Assembly: GCF_010730955.1 (NCBI RefSeq)
Contig: NZ_AP022577.1
Coordinates: forward strand, 3,658,001-3,722,000
Origin: Mycolicibacterium aubagnense
GTDB taxonomy: Bacteria > Actinomycetota > Actinomycetes > Mycobacteriales > Mycobacteriaceae
Direction of reading: 5' to 3'
Length of the DNA stretch: 64,000 bases
Positions 18,391-27,243 of this stretch are shown in pieces (position 1 is the first letter of the stretch; every line of letters begins with the position of its first letter). A model generated the notes under the pieces. The model worked only from the letters and a program-made list of their open reading frames with translations, made no database searches and was not told the origin of the DNA. Made by a program: the position numbers and the translations under genes.

Positions 18391-19953
18391 ATGACGGACT
18401 GGGACGCGACGGTTGACGTGCTGGTGGCGGGCTCTGGTGGCGGCGGCGTCACCGGTGCCTACACCGCAGCGCGCGAGGGACTCGAGGTACTGCTGGTCGA
18501 GGCGACCGACAAGTTCGGTGGCACCACCGCCTACTCCGGTGGTGGCGGCGTGTGGTTCCCCTGCAACCCCGTGCTGCGGCGGGCCGGCACCGACGACACC
18601 ATCGAAGATGCGCTGGAGTACTACCACGCCGTCGTCGGCGACCGGACGCCCCGCGAACTACAGGACACCTACGTCCGCAGCGGCGCTCCACTCATGGAGT
18701 ACCTGGAGGCCGATCCCAACATCAAGTTCGACATGCTGCCCTGGCCGGACTACTTCGGGAAGCTGCCCAAGGCCCGGGTGGACGGTCAGCGGCACGTCGC
18801 GGCCCGACCGATGAAGATCGAAAAGGCCCCGGAGTTCAAGGAATTGGTGCGGGGCCCGCTCGACAACGACCGGCTCGGCGTTCCGCAGCCCGACGACTAC
18901 TTCATCGGCGGCCGGGCGCTGATCGCCCGATTCCTCATGGCGCTGAAGCAATACCCTTCGGCTGCAACGCAACTGGGCACCGCTCTGGTGGAGTTGGTGA
19001 CAGCGGACGGTGCCGTGGTGGGTGCCGTGGTCGAGACCGACGGGGTTCGGAAGGCCATCAGGGCGCGCAAGGGTGTGCTGTTGGCGGCAGGCGGCTTCGA
19101 GGGCAACGACGAGCTGCGCCAGAAGTACGGTGTGCCAGGCGAGGCGCGAGACACCATGGGGCCCTGGGGAAATCTGGGCCAGGCGCATGAAGCCGGCATC
19201 GCCGTCGGTGCCGACACCGACCTCATGGAACAAGCCTGGTGGTCACCGGGCCTCACGCACCCGGACGGTCGCAGCGCGTTCGCGCTGTGGTTCACCGGTG
19301 GCATCTTCGTCGACCAGGACGCCAGGCGGTTCGTCAACGAGTCCGCGGCGTACGACCGCATCGGCCGCGTCGTCGTGGACCGGATGGCCAAGGGCGAGAT
19401 GACGCTGCCGTTCTGGATGATCTACGACGACGGTGAAGGTGGAGCTGATGGCGTCGTCCCCCCAATAAAGGCGACCAATGTGTCGATGGTCGAAACCGAG
19501 AAGTACGTCGACGCCGGGCTGTGGCAGACCGCCGACACCCTGGAAGAGCTGGCCGCCAAGATCGGGGTTCCCGCCGACCAGCTGGTGGCGACCGTCAAAC
19601 AGTTCAACGAATACGCCGACGCCGGCTCCGACCCCGACTTCGGCCGCGGCGATGAGGCCTACGACCGCGCCTTCTCCGGCGGTGCGTGCCCGATGGTCCG
19701 GATCGACAAGGCGCCCTTCCATGCCGCCAGGTTCGGCATCTCCGACCTGGGCACCAAGGGCGGCTTACGTACCGACACCACCGGCCAGGTGCTCGACACC
19801 GCCGGCAACCCGATCGCCGGGTTGTACGCGGCGGGCAACACCATGGCCGCGCCGAGCGGCTACGCGTACCCGGGCGGCGGCAACCCGATCGGCACCAGCA
19901 TGGTCTTCTCTCACCTGGCCGTGCTCGATATGGTCAGACGAGAGACTTCGTAA
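18391..19953 (+). CDS. FAD-dependent 3-ketosteroid-delta1-dehydrogenase-like flavoprotein (KstD family)
   Basis: About 520 residues. The N-terminal Rossmann FAD motif is VLVAGSGGGGVTGAY, followed by the family block VEATDKFGGTTAYSGGGGVWFP. The C-terminal FAD/substrate block is AAPSGYAYPGGGNPIGTSMV, whose Tyr and Gly positions parallel the catalytic YPGxG segment of KstD enzymes. KstD desaturates ring A of 3-ketosteroids at C1-C2. The close fumarate-reductase/KstD superfamily means the exact substrate is not proven. ATG at 18391 has TAGGAGA upstream (18377-18383). It lies 21 bases after the ligase gene and 46 bases before the Rieske oxygenase. Confidence 0.83.
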   Translation: MTDWDATVDVLVAGSGGGGVTGAYTAAREGLEVLLVEATDKFGGTTAYSGGGGVWFPCNPVLRRAGTDDTIEDALEYYHAVVGDRTPRELQDTYVRSGAPLMEYLEADPNIKFDMLPWPDYFGKLPKARVDGQRHVAARPMKIEKAPEFKELVRGPLDNDRLGVPQPDDYFIGGRALIARFLMALKQYPSAATQLGTALVELVTADGAVVGAVVETDGVRKAIRARKGVLLAAGGFEGNDELRQKYGVPGEARDTMGPWGNLGQAHEAGIAVGADTDLMEQAWWSPGLTHPDGRSAFALWFTGGIFVDQDARRFVNESAAYDRIGRVVVDRMAKGEMTLPFWMIYDDGEGGADGVVPPIKATNVSMVETEKYVDAGLWQTADTLEELAAKIGVPADQLVATVKQFNEYADAGSDPDFGRGDEAYDRAFSGGACPMVRIDKAPFHAARFGISDLGTKGGLRTDTTGQVLDTAGNPIAGLYAAGNTMAAPSGYAYPGGGNPIGTSMVFSHLAVLDMVRRETS

Positions 19954-19999
19954 GAGTCCTGGTCCCCCCAGGGCTCGGCGAATTCGGAAGGAACACAAC

Positions 20000-21145
20000 A
20001 TGACTGAGACTGAGGTCCGGCACATCGACGCGGGCGTCGAGATGACCCGGTTCGCGCGCGGCTGGCACTGCATCGGATTGGCCGAGTCGTTCCGCGACGG
20101 CAAGCCGCACCCGGTACAGGCCTTCGGCACCAAGCTCGTGGTGTTCGCCGACTCCGCCGGTGCCATCAAGGTGCTGGACGGCTACTGCCGCCACATGGGT
20201 GGGGACCTGTCCCAGGGCACCGTCAAGGGTGACGCGGTCGCGTGCCCGTTCCACGACTGGCGCTGGGGTGGTGACGGCAAGTGCCAGCTGGTGCCCTACG
20301 CCAAGCGGACCCCGCGGCTGGCCCGCACCCGCGCCTGGCAGACCACCGAGGTCAACGGGCAGTTGCTGATCTGGCACGACCCCGAGGGCTCGACGCCGGG
20401 GGCGGAACTGACCCCGCCGACCATCGAGGGTTACGAGGAAGGGCAGTGGTCGCCGTGGCAGTGGAACTCGCTGCTGATCGAGGGATCGCACTGCCGAGAG
20501 ATCGTCGACAACAACGTCGACATGGCGCATTTCTTCTACATCCACCACGCCTACCCGACGTACTTCAAGAACGTCATCGACGGTCACACCGCGAGCCAGT
20601 TCATGGAGTCCAAGCCGCGGCCGGACTACGCGACGCGAGAGCTGTGGGACGGCACCTACCTGCGGTCGGAGGCCACGTATTTCGGGCCGGCGTACATGAT
20701 CAACTGGATCCACAACGATCTGGCGCCGGAATTCACAGTGGAGATCGCGCTGATCAACTGCCACTACCCGGTCACGCATGATTCGTTCGTGCTGCAGTGG
20801 GGCGTCGCGGTGCAGAACAACCCGGCCCTGCCGGCTGAGAAGGCCGAGAAGCTGGCGGCGGCGCTGAGCCGCAGCTTCGGCGACGGGTTCATGGAAGACG
20901 TCGAGATCTGGAAGAACAAGACCCGCATCGAGAATCCGCTGCTGACCGAGGAGGACGGCCCGGTCTACCAGCATCGCCGCTGGTATGAGCAGTTCTACGT
21001 CGACGTCGCCGATATCAAGCCGGACATGGTCGCCCGGTTCGAGCAGGAAGTCGACACCACTCACGCAGGCGGCCTGTGGCGCGAAGAGGTGGCCAAGAAC
21101 CTGGCCAACCGCACGCCGGTCGGCGAGGCGCACGCCGCCCCGTAG
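20000..21145 (+). CDS. Rieske non-heme iron oxygenase, KshA-like
   Basis: A 381-residue oxygenase subunit. The Rieske [2Fe-2S] ligands are Cys63-x-His65 and Cys82-x2-His85 (CRHMGGDLS...ACPFHDW). The mononuclear iron site is in NNVDMAHFFYIHHAYP. Length and the NVDMAHFFY block match 3-ketosteroid 9-alpha-hydroxylase oxygenases (KshA, about 386 residues). It would need a KshB-type reductase, which is not in this window. Start ATG 20000 has GGAAGGA upstream. Pairing with a KstD-like enzyme is the classic combination that opens the steroid B ring, though a related polycyclic substrate is possible. Confidence 0.87.
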   Translation: MTETEVRHIDAGVEMTRFARGWHCIGLAESFRDGKPHPVQAFGTKLVVFADSAGAIKVLDGYCRHMGGDLSQGTVKGDAVACPFHDWRWGGDGKCQLVPYAKRTPRLARTRAWQTTEVNGQLLIWHDPEGSTPGAELTPPTIEGYEEGQWSPWQWNSLLIEGSHCREIVDNNVDMAHFFYIHHAYPTYFKNVIDGHTASQFMESKPRPDYATRELWDGTYLRSEATYFGPAYMINWIHNDLAPEFTVEIALINCHYPVTHDSFVLQWGVAVQNNPALPAEKAEKLAAALSRSFGDGFMEDVEIWKNKTRIENPLLTEEDGPVYQHRRWYEQFYVDVADIKPDMVARFEQEVDTTHAGGLWREEVAKNLANRTPVGEAHAAP

Positions 21146-21157
21146 TCGCGAGAAACA

Positions 21158-21189
21158 CTGAGCCGCCCTCGACGTCGAGGGCGGCTCAG
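21158..21189. terminator. Perfect 32-nt palindromic terminator between convergent genes
   Basis: CTGAGCCGCCCTCGA and its exact reverse complement are separated only by CG. The hairpin starts 12 bases after the Rieske gene stop and lies before the convergent small membrane-protein gene, so it can serve both strands. There is no T-run, as is common in mycobacteria. Confidence 0.75.
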
Positions 21190-21211
21190 GCTCAGATCGG
21201 GTTGTCGGGGC

Positions 21212-21490
21212 CTAGCGGGCCGGGATTGCCTGCGGCGCCTGCGGGCTCTGCACGATGGCGGCGAGCTGGCCCAGGTTCTGCAGTTTGTCCAGGTCCGGAG
21301 CGGACGGGACCGGGACCGCGGAGAACGCCGGCAGCACCGGGTCGGCCGGCTTGTCCTGCAGCATGCCGAGGGCCATGTAGCCAGCCACGCCCAAACCTGC
21401 CGCCGTCAGCACCACCGCGGCGGTGGAACGCCGGAACAGCTGCCGCAGGGGGCCGATGTTTTCGGTCGTCTGATGGGTCAGGGTGGTCAT
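21212..21490 (-). CDS. Small single-pass membrane or exported protein, unknown function
   Basis: About 92 residues. A polar N-terminus (MTTLTHQTTENIGPL) is followed by one hydrophobic segment (STAAVVLTAAGLGVAGYMALGML) and a Pro/Ala-rich C-terminus. ATG at 21490 has GAAGAGG in good position; the open frame reaches 21625. No family recognised. It faces the Rieske gene across the shared terminator. Confidence 0.6.
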   Translation of the reverse strand: MTTLTHQTTENIGPLRQLFRRSTAAVVLTAAGLGVAGYMALGMLQDKPADPVLPAFSAVPVPSAPDLDKLQNLGQLAAIVQSPQAPQAIPAR

Positions 21491-21633
21491 TGCCGTGCCT
21501 CTTCTCTGGCGAAGATCACGACCGAGGTGGTCGTTGGTCTGTTCAACAACCATGCGCCCCGAAATGCTTCCCCGCAAGCGTTTATTTGATCGGCTAATTT
21601 CTTGAAAACCAGTTGTGACCTGCATAAATAAAG

Positions 21634-21653
21634 CTTAGATAGCTTAATCTAAG
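21634..21653. promoter_or_regulatory. AT-rich inverted repeat CTTAGAT-N6-ATCTAAG
   Basis: A perfect 7-base dyad lies in the unusually AT-rich gap 21540-21660, between the hydrolase stop (21764) and the small membrane-protein start (21490). It could be a weak terminator for the hydrolase or an operator for the small gene. The 273-base gap holds no other coding signal. Confidence 0.35.
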
Positions 21654-21763
21654 TAACGAAGATCACGCTCACGCCGGGGCGGTGGCACGGGATCGGCAGT
21701 GCCGCACCGGGGTTGCGGCAGCTGTGTGGTGGCCCCGAGGAGCCGACGAGTTAGCCGACGGGC

Positions 21764-22681
21764 CTAGCCGACGACGGCCGGGTTCAGCCGCGGCCGCAGG
21801 AACTCCACCTGACTGGCAAAGAACGCTCGGGCCACCTGGGTCTTGGCGGCGACGCCGTCGAAGCCGTGGTACGCCCCCGGCACCACTTCCAGCTCGCACG
21901 GGACGCCCGCCGCCCGCAGCCGCTCGGCGTAGTCGACGTCCTCGTCGTGGAAGACGTCTAAGGTCCCGACCCCGACCCAGGCCGGTGGCAGGCCGGACAG
22001 GTCGGTCCGCCGCGCGGGGACGGCGACCGCCGGGTCGGCGCCACCGAGGTACGCACGCCAGCCGAAGCGGTTCGATTTCTGAGTCCACAACCGGTGCCCA
22101 GGGTGGTCCAGGCCGGGCCGGCTGCCCGACCGGTCGTCGATCATCGGGTACACCAAGAGCTGTGCCGCCAAGGGAATCTCCCCGCGGTCCTGGGCCAGCT
22201 GGGCCAGTGCTGCGGTCAGTCCACCGCCTGCGCTCGCACCGCCGACGGCCACCCGCGCCGGATCCACGGCCGGCAGCTCGACCAGCCAGCGCAGCGCTGT
22301 ATAGCAGTCCTCGAGCCCGGCCGGATACGGATTGTCGGGTGCCAACCGGTATTTCACCGCGGCCACGGTGATGCCCAGTTCGTCAGCGAAACGCCGGCAC
22401 AACGCGTCATCCTGTGCCGGGCTGCCGATGAGGTAGCCGCCGCCGTGGATCCACAGCAGTGCGCCCCCGTGGCCGGTTCCGGCGGGCGGACGGTGCAGGC
22501 GGATTCCGACGCCCGACGGCAGTGTCAGCACCTCGACGCCTTCGGGGGTGCGGCGTTCCTGCAGGTGGGTCAGCAGGCGGACAATCCGGATGTTCCACGG
22601 CGTGACGGGGTTGCGCGGCATGAACCGCGCGGCCCGCGCCAGCTCGGGGTGGAAGTCGACTGTGTGGGAGGGACCCGGCAT
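21764..22681 (-). CDS. Alpha/beta hydrolase of the hormone-sensitive-lipase family, LipW-like
   Basis: About 305 residues. The HSL oxyanion motif HGGG is in LLWIHGGGYLIG, the nucleophile in VGGASAGGG (GxSxG), the Asp in TLDVFHDEDVDY and the His in GAYHGFDG. Length and position between Rv0216-like and Rv0221-like genes fit H37Rv lipW (Rv0217c). ATG at 22681 (MPGPSHTVDF) is used; an ATG at 22759 is also in frame but would overlap the divergent promoter dyad. Predicted cytosolic carboxylesterase; substrate unknown. Confidence 0.83.
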   Translation of the reverse strand: MPGPSHTVDFHPELARAARFMPRNPVTPWNIRIVRLLTHLQERRTPEGVEVLTLPSGVGIRLHRPPAGTGHGGALLWIHGGGYLIGSPAQDDALCRRFADELGITVAAVKYRLAPDNPYPAGLEDCYTALRWLVELPAVDPARVAVGGASAGGGLTAALAQLAQDRGEIPLAAQLLVYPMIDDRSGSRPGLDHPGHRLWTQKSNRFGWRAYLGGADPAVAVPARRTDLSGLPPAWVGVGTLDVFHDEDVDYAERLRAAGVPCELEVVPGAYHGFDGVAAKTQVARAFFASQVEFLRPRLNPAVVG

Positions 22682-22758
22682 CTGACTGACATTACTGAAC
22701 CAGGCTGTACCAGTGCGTTCACAAACAGGAAACTGGTTGTTCTGCGCGAAACTGCGCA

Positions 22759-22772
22759 TCAGTGTTCACTGA
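22759..22772. promoter_or_regulatory. Operator-like dyad TCAGTG-TT-CACTGA
   Basis: A perfect 6-base inverted repeat sits between the divergent hydrolase gene and the true start of the permease (ATG 22779), six bases upstream of that ATG. It could control the permease, the hydrolase, or both. No regulator gene is adjacent. Confidence 0.45.
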
Positions 22773-22804
22773 AACGCTATGACTTCCACGCCGCATACGC
22801 ATGT

Positions 22805-22812
22805 CGAGCCAC
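22805..22812. repeat. Target-site duplication, left copy (CGAGCCAC)
   Basis: The 8-base sequence immediately left of the IS is repeated immediately right of it (24239-24246). Eight bases is the normal duplication size for IS256-family elements. Confidence 0.9.
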
Positions 22813-24238
22813 GGTTGCGTCCATCAAGGTGGTGTACGAGTCGGACCTGATCAGCGGTACCGGCGTGTCGTAGCCGAGTGATTGAAGGTCATCGCGTGAT
22901 TCTTCGAGAGACCGTCCAAAGTCACTCGAGCAAAGGAATCGACGCGATGACCACTGCCCACAATATCGATCTGCCCACTGTGCTGGCCGAACGACTCACC
23001 ACTGCCCATCCCGACGTGCTGCGCGAGCTGCTGGCCACGTTCATCCACACCCTGATGGGCGCCGAAGCCGACGCCCTATGCGGTGCCGGCTACGGCGAAC
23101 GCTCGGCTGAGCGCACCAATTCCCGCAACGGCTACCGACACCGTCAATTCGACACCCGTGCAGGGACTTTGGATCTTGCGATCCCGAAGCTGCGGCAAGG
23201 ATCCTACTTCCCGGACTGGCTGCTGGAGCGCCGTAAACGCGCCGAGCGGGCCCTGACCACGGTGGTGGCGACGTGTTACCTGCTTGGTGTCTCGACGCGG
23301 CGGATGGACAAGCTGGTCGAGACCCTGGGCATCACGTCGTTGTCGAAGTCGCAGGTGTCGGTGATGGCCAGGAACTCGACGCCGCCGTGGAGGCGTTCCG
23401 GACCCGGCCGCTCGATGCCGGCCCGTATACGTTCGTCGCTGCGGACGCTCTGGTGCTCAAGGTGCGTGAAGCCGGCCGGGTGGTCAACGTGCACGCCCTG
23501 ATCGCCGTCGGGGTCAACGCCGAGGGCTACCGCGAGATCCTGGGAATCGATGTCACGACCGCTGAGGACGGGCGGGCTGGTTGACGTTCTGGCGGTCGTT
23601 GACCGCCCGCGGCCTGTCCGGGGTCAAACTGGTCACCAGCGACGCCCACGCCGGGCTGGTCGCCGCCATCGGGGCCACCCTGCCCGGAGCGGCGTGGCAG
23701 CGCTGCAGAACCCACTACACGACCAACCTGATGTCCGTCACTCCCAAGAGTTCGTGGCCCTGGGTGCGCACCCTGCTGCACTCGGTGTTCGACCAACCTG
23801 ACGCTGAATCCGTTGCTGCTCAATATGATCGGATCATCGACGCATTGTCCGACAAGCTGCCCAATGTCGCCGATCACCTCGAAGCGGCGCGGCCGGATCT
23901 GCTGGCGTTCACCGCGTTCCCCAAGCAGATCTGGCGCCAGATCTGGAGCAACAATCCCCAGGAACGACTCAACAAGGAGATCCGCCGGCGCACCGACGTC
24001 GTGGGCATCTTCCCCGACCGCGCGGCCCTGATCCGTCTCGTCGGAGCAGTGCTGGCCGAACAACACGACGAATGGGCCGAGTCGCGGCGCTACCTCGGCC
24101 TCGACGTTCTGAGCAAATCACGCACCGTCAACGACACCCCAACCGAACAGGAGGCTACCCCCGCGGCACTGCCCGCCTGACCCAACTACCTCGAAGAATC
24201 ACACGACGACGTCATACACCACGTCCCTGGACTTGACC
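22813..24238 (+). mobile_element. IS1081-like insertion sequence (IS256 family), 1426 bp
   Basis: Ends were set by three agreeing signs. First, an 8-bp target duplication CGAGCCAC. Second, terminal inverted repeats align without gaps: GGT at 1-3, GTCCA at 7-11 and GTGGTGTA at 17-24 from each end. Third, removal restores the permease frame. An inner inverted repeat GTGATTCTTCGAG also exists at 22896-22908 and 24190-24202. The element holds one transposase gene, now broken by two frameshifts. Confidence 0.92.
22947..24180 (+). pseudogene. IS256-family (IS1081-like) transposase with two frameshifts
   Basis: Three consecutive reading frames together give one IS1081-like transposase. The N-terminal part is MTTAHNIDLPTVLAERL to SKSQVSVMA. 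The middle is ELDAAVEAFRTRPLDAGP to TTAEDG. The C-terminal part is LTFWRSLTARGLSGV to the stop at 24180. The DDE residues would be Asp in AADALVLKV, Asp in VTSDAHAGL and Glu in NNPQERLNKE. One base is missing near 23370 (GCCAGG where the family reads AKEL, needing GCCAAGG). Another is missing near 23571 (GACGGGCGGG where EDGAGW needs GGGG). Both losses are in short homopolymers, so a sequencing error must be excluded; otherwise the element cannot move by itself. Confidence 0.9.
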
Positions 24239-24246
24239 CGAGCCAC
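24239..24246. repeat. Target-site duplication, right copy (CGAGCCAC)
   Basis: Matches 22805-22812 exactly and marks the right boundary of the IS. It is followed directly by the continuing permease codons. Confidence 0.9.
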
Positions 24247-25746
24247 CCGGACTGACGGCCGAAGACGCGGGCTATCACCACACGCTGAAACCGCGCCAGC
24301 TGCAGATGATCGCCATCGGCGGTGCCATCGGCACGGGGCTGTTCCTGGGCGCCGGTGGACGCTTGCACAATGCCGGGCCGGGCCTGTTCCTCGTCTACCT
24401 CGTCTGCGGCGGCTTCGTCTTTCTCATCCTGCGAGCGCTCGGCGAGTTGGTGCTGCACCGGCCGTCGTCGGGCTCCTTCGTGTCCTATGCGCGTGAATTC
24501 CTCGGTGAGAAGGCCGCTTACGTCGCGGGCTGGATGTACTTCCTCAACTGGGCCATGACGTCGATCGTCGACTCGACGGCCATCGCGACCTACTTCCACT
24601 ACTGGTCGGCGTTCGGTGCCATCCCGCAGTGGCTGATCGCGCTCATCGCACTGGCCATCGTGATGGGCATGAACCTGATCTCGGTGACGCTGTTCGGCGA
24701 GCTCGAGTTCTGGGCGGCCCTGATCAAAGTCGTTGCGCTGGTGACGTTCCTGGTGGTCGGCACCGTCTTCCTGGTGGGCCGGTTCAAGATTGAGGGACAG
24801 ACCACGGGTGTCAATGTCATCGCCCATACCGGCGGACTGTTCCCGACCGGACTCCTGCCGCTGGTTGTGGTGACCTCCGGGGTCGTCTTCGCTTACGCCG
24901 CAGTCGAACTCGTCGGCACCGCGGCGGGCGAGACGGCCGAGCCGCACAAGATCATGCCGCGGGCCATCAACTCGGTGATCTTCCGCATCGCGCTGTTCTA
25001 CTGTGGGTCGCTGGTGCTGCTCGGCCTGCTGCTGCCGTACACCGCCTACAAGGCCGGCGAGAGCCCCTTCGTCACGTTCTTCTCCAAGATCGGGTTCGAG
25101 GGCGCCGGAACCGTCATGAACGTCGTCGTGCTCACCGCCGCGTTCTCCAGCCTCAACGCGGGCCTGTATTCCACCGGTCGCATCCTGCGCTCGATGGCGA
25201 TGAACGGCAGCGCGCCGAAGTTCACCGGCGTCATGTCGAAACGTGGTGTGCCGTATGGCGGTATCTGTTTGACGGCCAGCATCGGCCTGCTCGGCGTCGT
25301 GCTCAACGGTGTCGTGCCGGCGCAGGCGTTCGAGATCGTGCTGAACATGGCGGCGCTCGGCATCATCGCATCGTGGGCCACCATCGTGATCTGCCAGCTG
25401 CAGTTGTTCCGGTGGTCCCAGCGCGGCGAGATGGAGCGGCCCGCGTTCCGCATGTGGGGTGCGCCGTACACCGGGTACCTGACCCTGGCCTTCCTGGCCG
25501 TGGTGTTGGTGCTCATGGCGTTCGACAAACCCGTGGGCACCTGGACGGTCGCGACGCTGCTGCTCATCATCCCGGCGCTGATCATCGGCTGGTTCGTCGC
25601 GCGCGGCCGGGTGTACGAGATCGCCAAGCAGCGGCAGGGGTTCACCGGACAGTTCCCGGTCGTCGCCAACCCGCCGCCACCGGGAGAGCGTCAGCCCTGA
25701 TCCGGCAACCTGGTCACCGCCCGCCCAATCGCGGTTTACTTGGCGG

Positions 25747-27105
25747 GTGGAGATCATGTCGCCAACCGATGCCATGTTCCTGCTCGGCGAATCGCGCGAG
25801 CATCCGATGCACGTGGGCGGCCTGCAGCTCTTCACCCCGCCCGAAGGGGCCGGGCCGGAATTCGTCCACGACCTGTACCGGGACATGTTGGCGCACACCA
25901 ACTTCAGTCCCACCTACCGCAAACGCCCGGCGCGGTTTCTCGGCGGCATCGCCAGCTTCGGTTGGGCCTATGACGACGAAGTCGACGCCGAATACCACCT
26001 GCGTCGCTCGGCGCTGCCCTCCCCAGGTCGGATTCGCGAACTGCTGGAGCTGACCTCTCGGCTGCACACCACCCTGCTGGACCGGCACCGTCCGTTGTGG
26101 GAGACCTACCTGGTGGAAGGTCTGGAGGACGGCCGGTTCGCGATCTATTCGAAGGCCCACCACGCGCTGCTCGACGGGGTGTCCGCGTTGCGGATGGCGA
26201 TGCGCGCGCTGTCCGACGACCCGGCCGAGCTGGAGGTGCGGGTGCCGTGGGATCTGCCGTCGCGCAAGCGCACGCCGAAGAACAGCCCGTCGTTGGTGGG
26301 CTCGGCCTTGGGAACGGTGGGTGCGGCAGTCGGTCTCGCACCGTCGACGTTCCGGGTGGCGCGCGCGGCCCTGCTGGAACAGAACCTGACCCGGGCGTTC
26401 AGCGCGCCGAAGACCATGTTCAACGTCAAGATCGGCGGTGCCCGACGAGTGGCGGCGCAGTCCTGGTCGATCGACCGCATCAAGGCCGTCAAGCAGGCCT
26501 CCGGCGGCGTCACCGTCAATGACGTCGTGCTGGCCATGTGCTCCGGAGCGCTACGCGCCTACCTGATCGAGCACAGTGCCCTGCCCGACGCGCCGCTGAT
26601 CGCGATGGTCCCGGTGAGCCTGCGGTCCGAGGCCGACGCCGATGCGGGTGGCAACCAGGTCGGCGCGATCCTGTGCAACCTGGCCACCGACGTCAAGGAC
26701 CCGGCAACGCGGCTGCAGACCATCTCCGAGTCGATGCGCGGCAACAAGCAGGTGTTCGCGGGGCTGTCGAAGACGGAGTCCATGGCACTGTCGGCGCTGC
26801 TGCTGTCTCCGATCGCGCTGTCCACCGTGCCCGGCTTCGTCGACGCCACCCCGCCGCCGTTCAACATCGTCATCTCGAACGTGCCGGGGCCGCGGGTGCC
26901 GATGTACTGGAAGGGCGCCCGGCTCGACGGCAACTACCCGTTGTCCATCGCTCTGGATGGCCAGGCACTGAACATCACGCTGGTCAACAACGGCGGCAAT
27001 CTCGACTTCGGGCTGGTCGGCTGCCGGCACAGCGTGCCGCACCTGCAGCGGCTGCTCGGCCACCTCGAGGACTCGCTGACAGACCTGGAGGCTGCGGTCC
27101 GTTAG
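25747..27105 (+). CDS. Wax ester synthase/diacylglycerol acyltransferase (WS/DGAT), Rv0221-like
   Basis: A 452-residue acyl-CoA:diacylglycerol or acyl-CoA:alcohol acyltransferase. The catalytic HHxxxDG motif is HHALLDG at residues 138-144. The second conserved block is PPPFNIVISNVPGPR, and the N-terminal signature is SPTDAMFLLGESREHPMHVGG. These enzymes make storage triacylglycerol or wax esters at the membrane. Start GTG 25747 or ATG 25756 (MSPTDAM). The last codons and stop lie in a 25-base unit that is tandemly repeated just after the gene. Position before the accessory block and before echA1 fits Rv0221. Confidence 0.93.
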   Translation: MEIMSPTDAMFLLGESREHPMHVGGLQLFTPPEGAGPEFVHDLYRDMLAHTNFSPTYRKRPARFLGGIASFGWAYDDEVDAEYHLRRSALPSPGRIRELLELTSRLHTTLLDRHRPLWETYLVEGLEDGRFAIYSKAHHALLDGVSALRMAMRALSDDPAELEVRVPWDLPSRKRTPKNSPSLVGSALGTVGAAVGLAPSTFRVARAALLEQNLTRAFSAPKTMFNVKIGGARRVAAQSWSIDRIKAVKQASGGVTVNDVVLAMCSGALRAYLIEHSALPDAPLIAMVPVSLRSEADADAGGNQVGAILCNLATDVKDPATRLQTISESMRGNKQVFAGLSKTESMALSALLLSPIALSTVPGFVDATPPPFNIVISNVPGPRVPMYWKGARLDGNYPLSIALDGQALNITLVNNGGNLDFGLVGCRHSVPHLQRLLGHLEDSLTDLEAAVR

Positions 27106-27144
27106 CCGCCTAGCGGCTGAGGTCCGTTAGCCGCCTAGCGGCTG
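27096..27144 (+). repeat. Tandem 25-bp duplication carrying hairpins at the WS/DGAT stop
   Basis: The unit GGTCCGTTAGCCGCCTAGCG plus GCTG(A) occurs twice head to tail (27096-27120, 27121-27144). Each unit contains the stem AGCCGC-CTA-GCGGCT. The first copy includes the last two codons and the TAG stop; the second repeats the same codons plus stop downstream. The paired hairpins probably act as a terminator. Confidence 0.75.
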
Positions 27145-27243
27145 GGCACCGCCGCGCACCGCGATATCAACGTCGCGAGCCTGGCTGGGTGGCGGAAATC
27201 GCTGCGTGTCGGCGCCACGCGGTCAGGTTCGCGGAACGCTCAC

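Larger units (their letters stand above)
22779..25700 (+). pseudogene. Amino-acid permease (APC superfamily) interrupted by an IS element
   Basis: The gene is split. Codons 1-11 plus one base are at 22779-22812 and the rest at 24247-25700. Removing the IS (22813-24238) and one copy of the 8-bp duplication restores one frame of 495 codons, beginning [18 protein letters not shown] and running into [20 protein letters not shown]. The intact protein is a 12-TM permease of the amino-acid/GABA type: TM1 [13 protein letters not shown], late TM signature [23 protein letters not shown]. The 3' fragment alone has ATG only at 24306, inside TM1, so a functional transporter is unlikely without restart near 24252 (CTG). 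Next gene (WS/DGAT) follows by 46 bases. Confidence 0.9.

Noticed and set aside
22896..24202. IS ends initially placed at the inner inverted repeat GTGATTCTTCGAG
   Set aside because: No flanking duplication there and the permease frame is not restored. The outer ends 22813 and 24238 satisfy every test.
24306..25700. Amino-acid permease starting at ATG 24306 as an intact gene
   Set aside because: That ATG lies within TM1. The true first 11 codons are on the other side of the IS.
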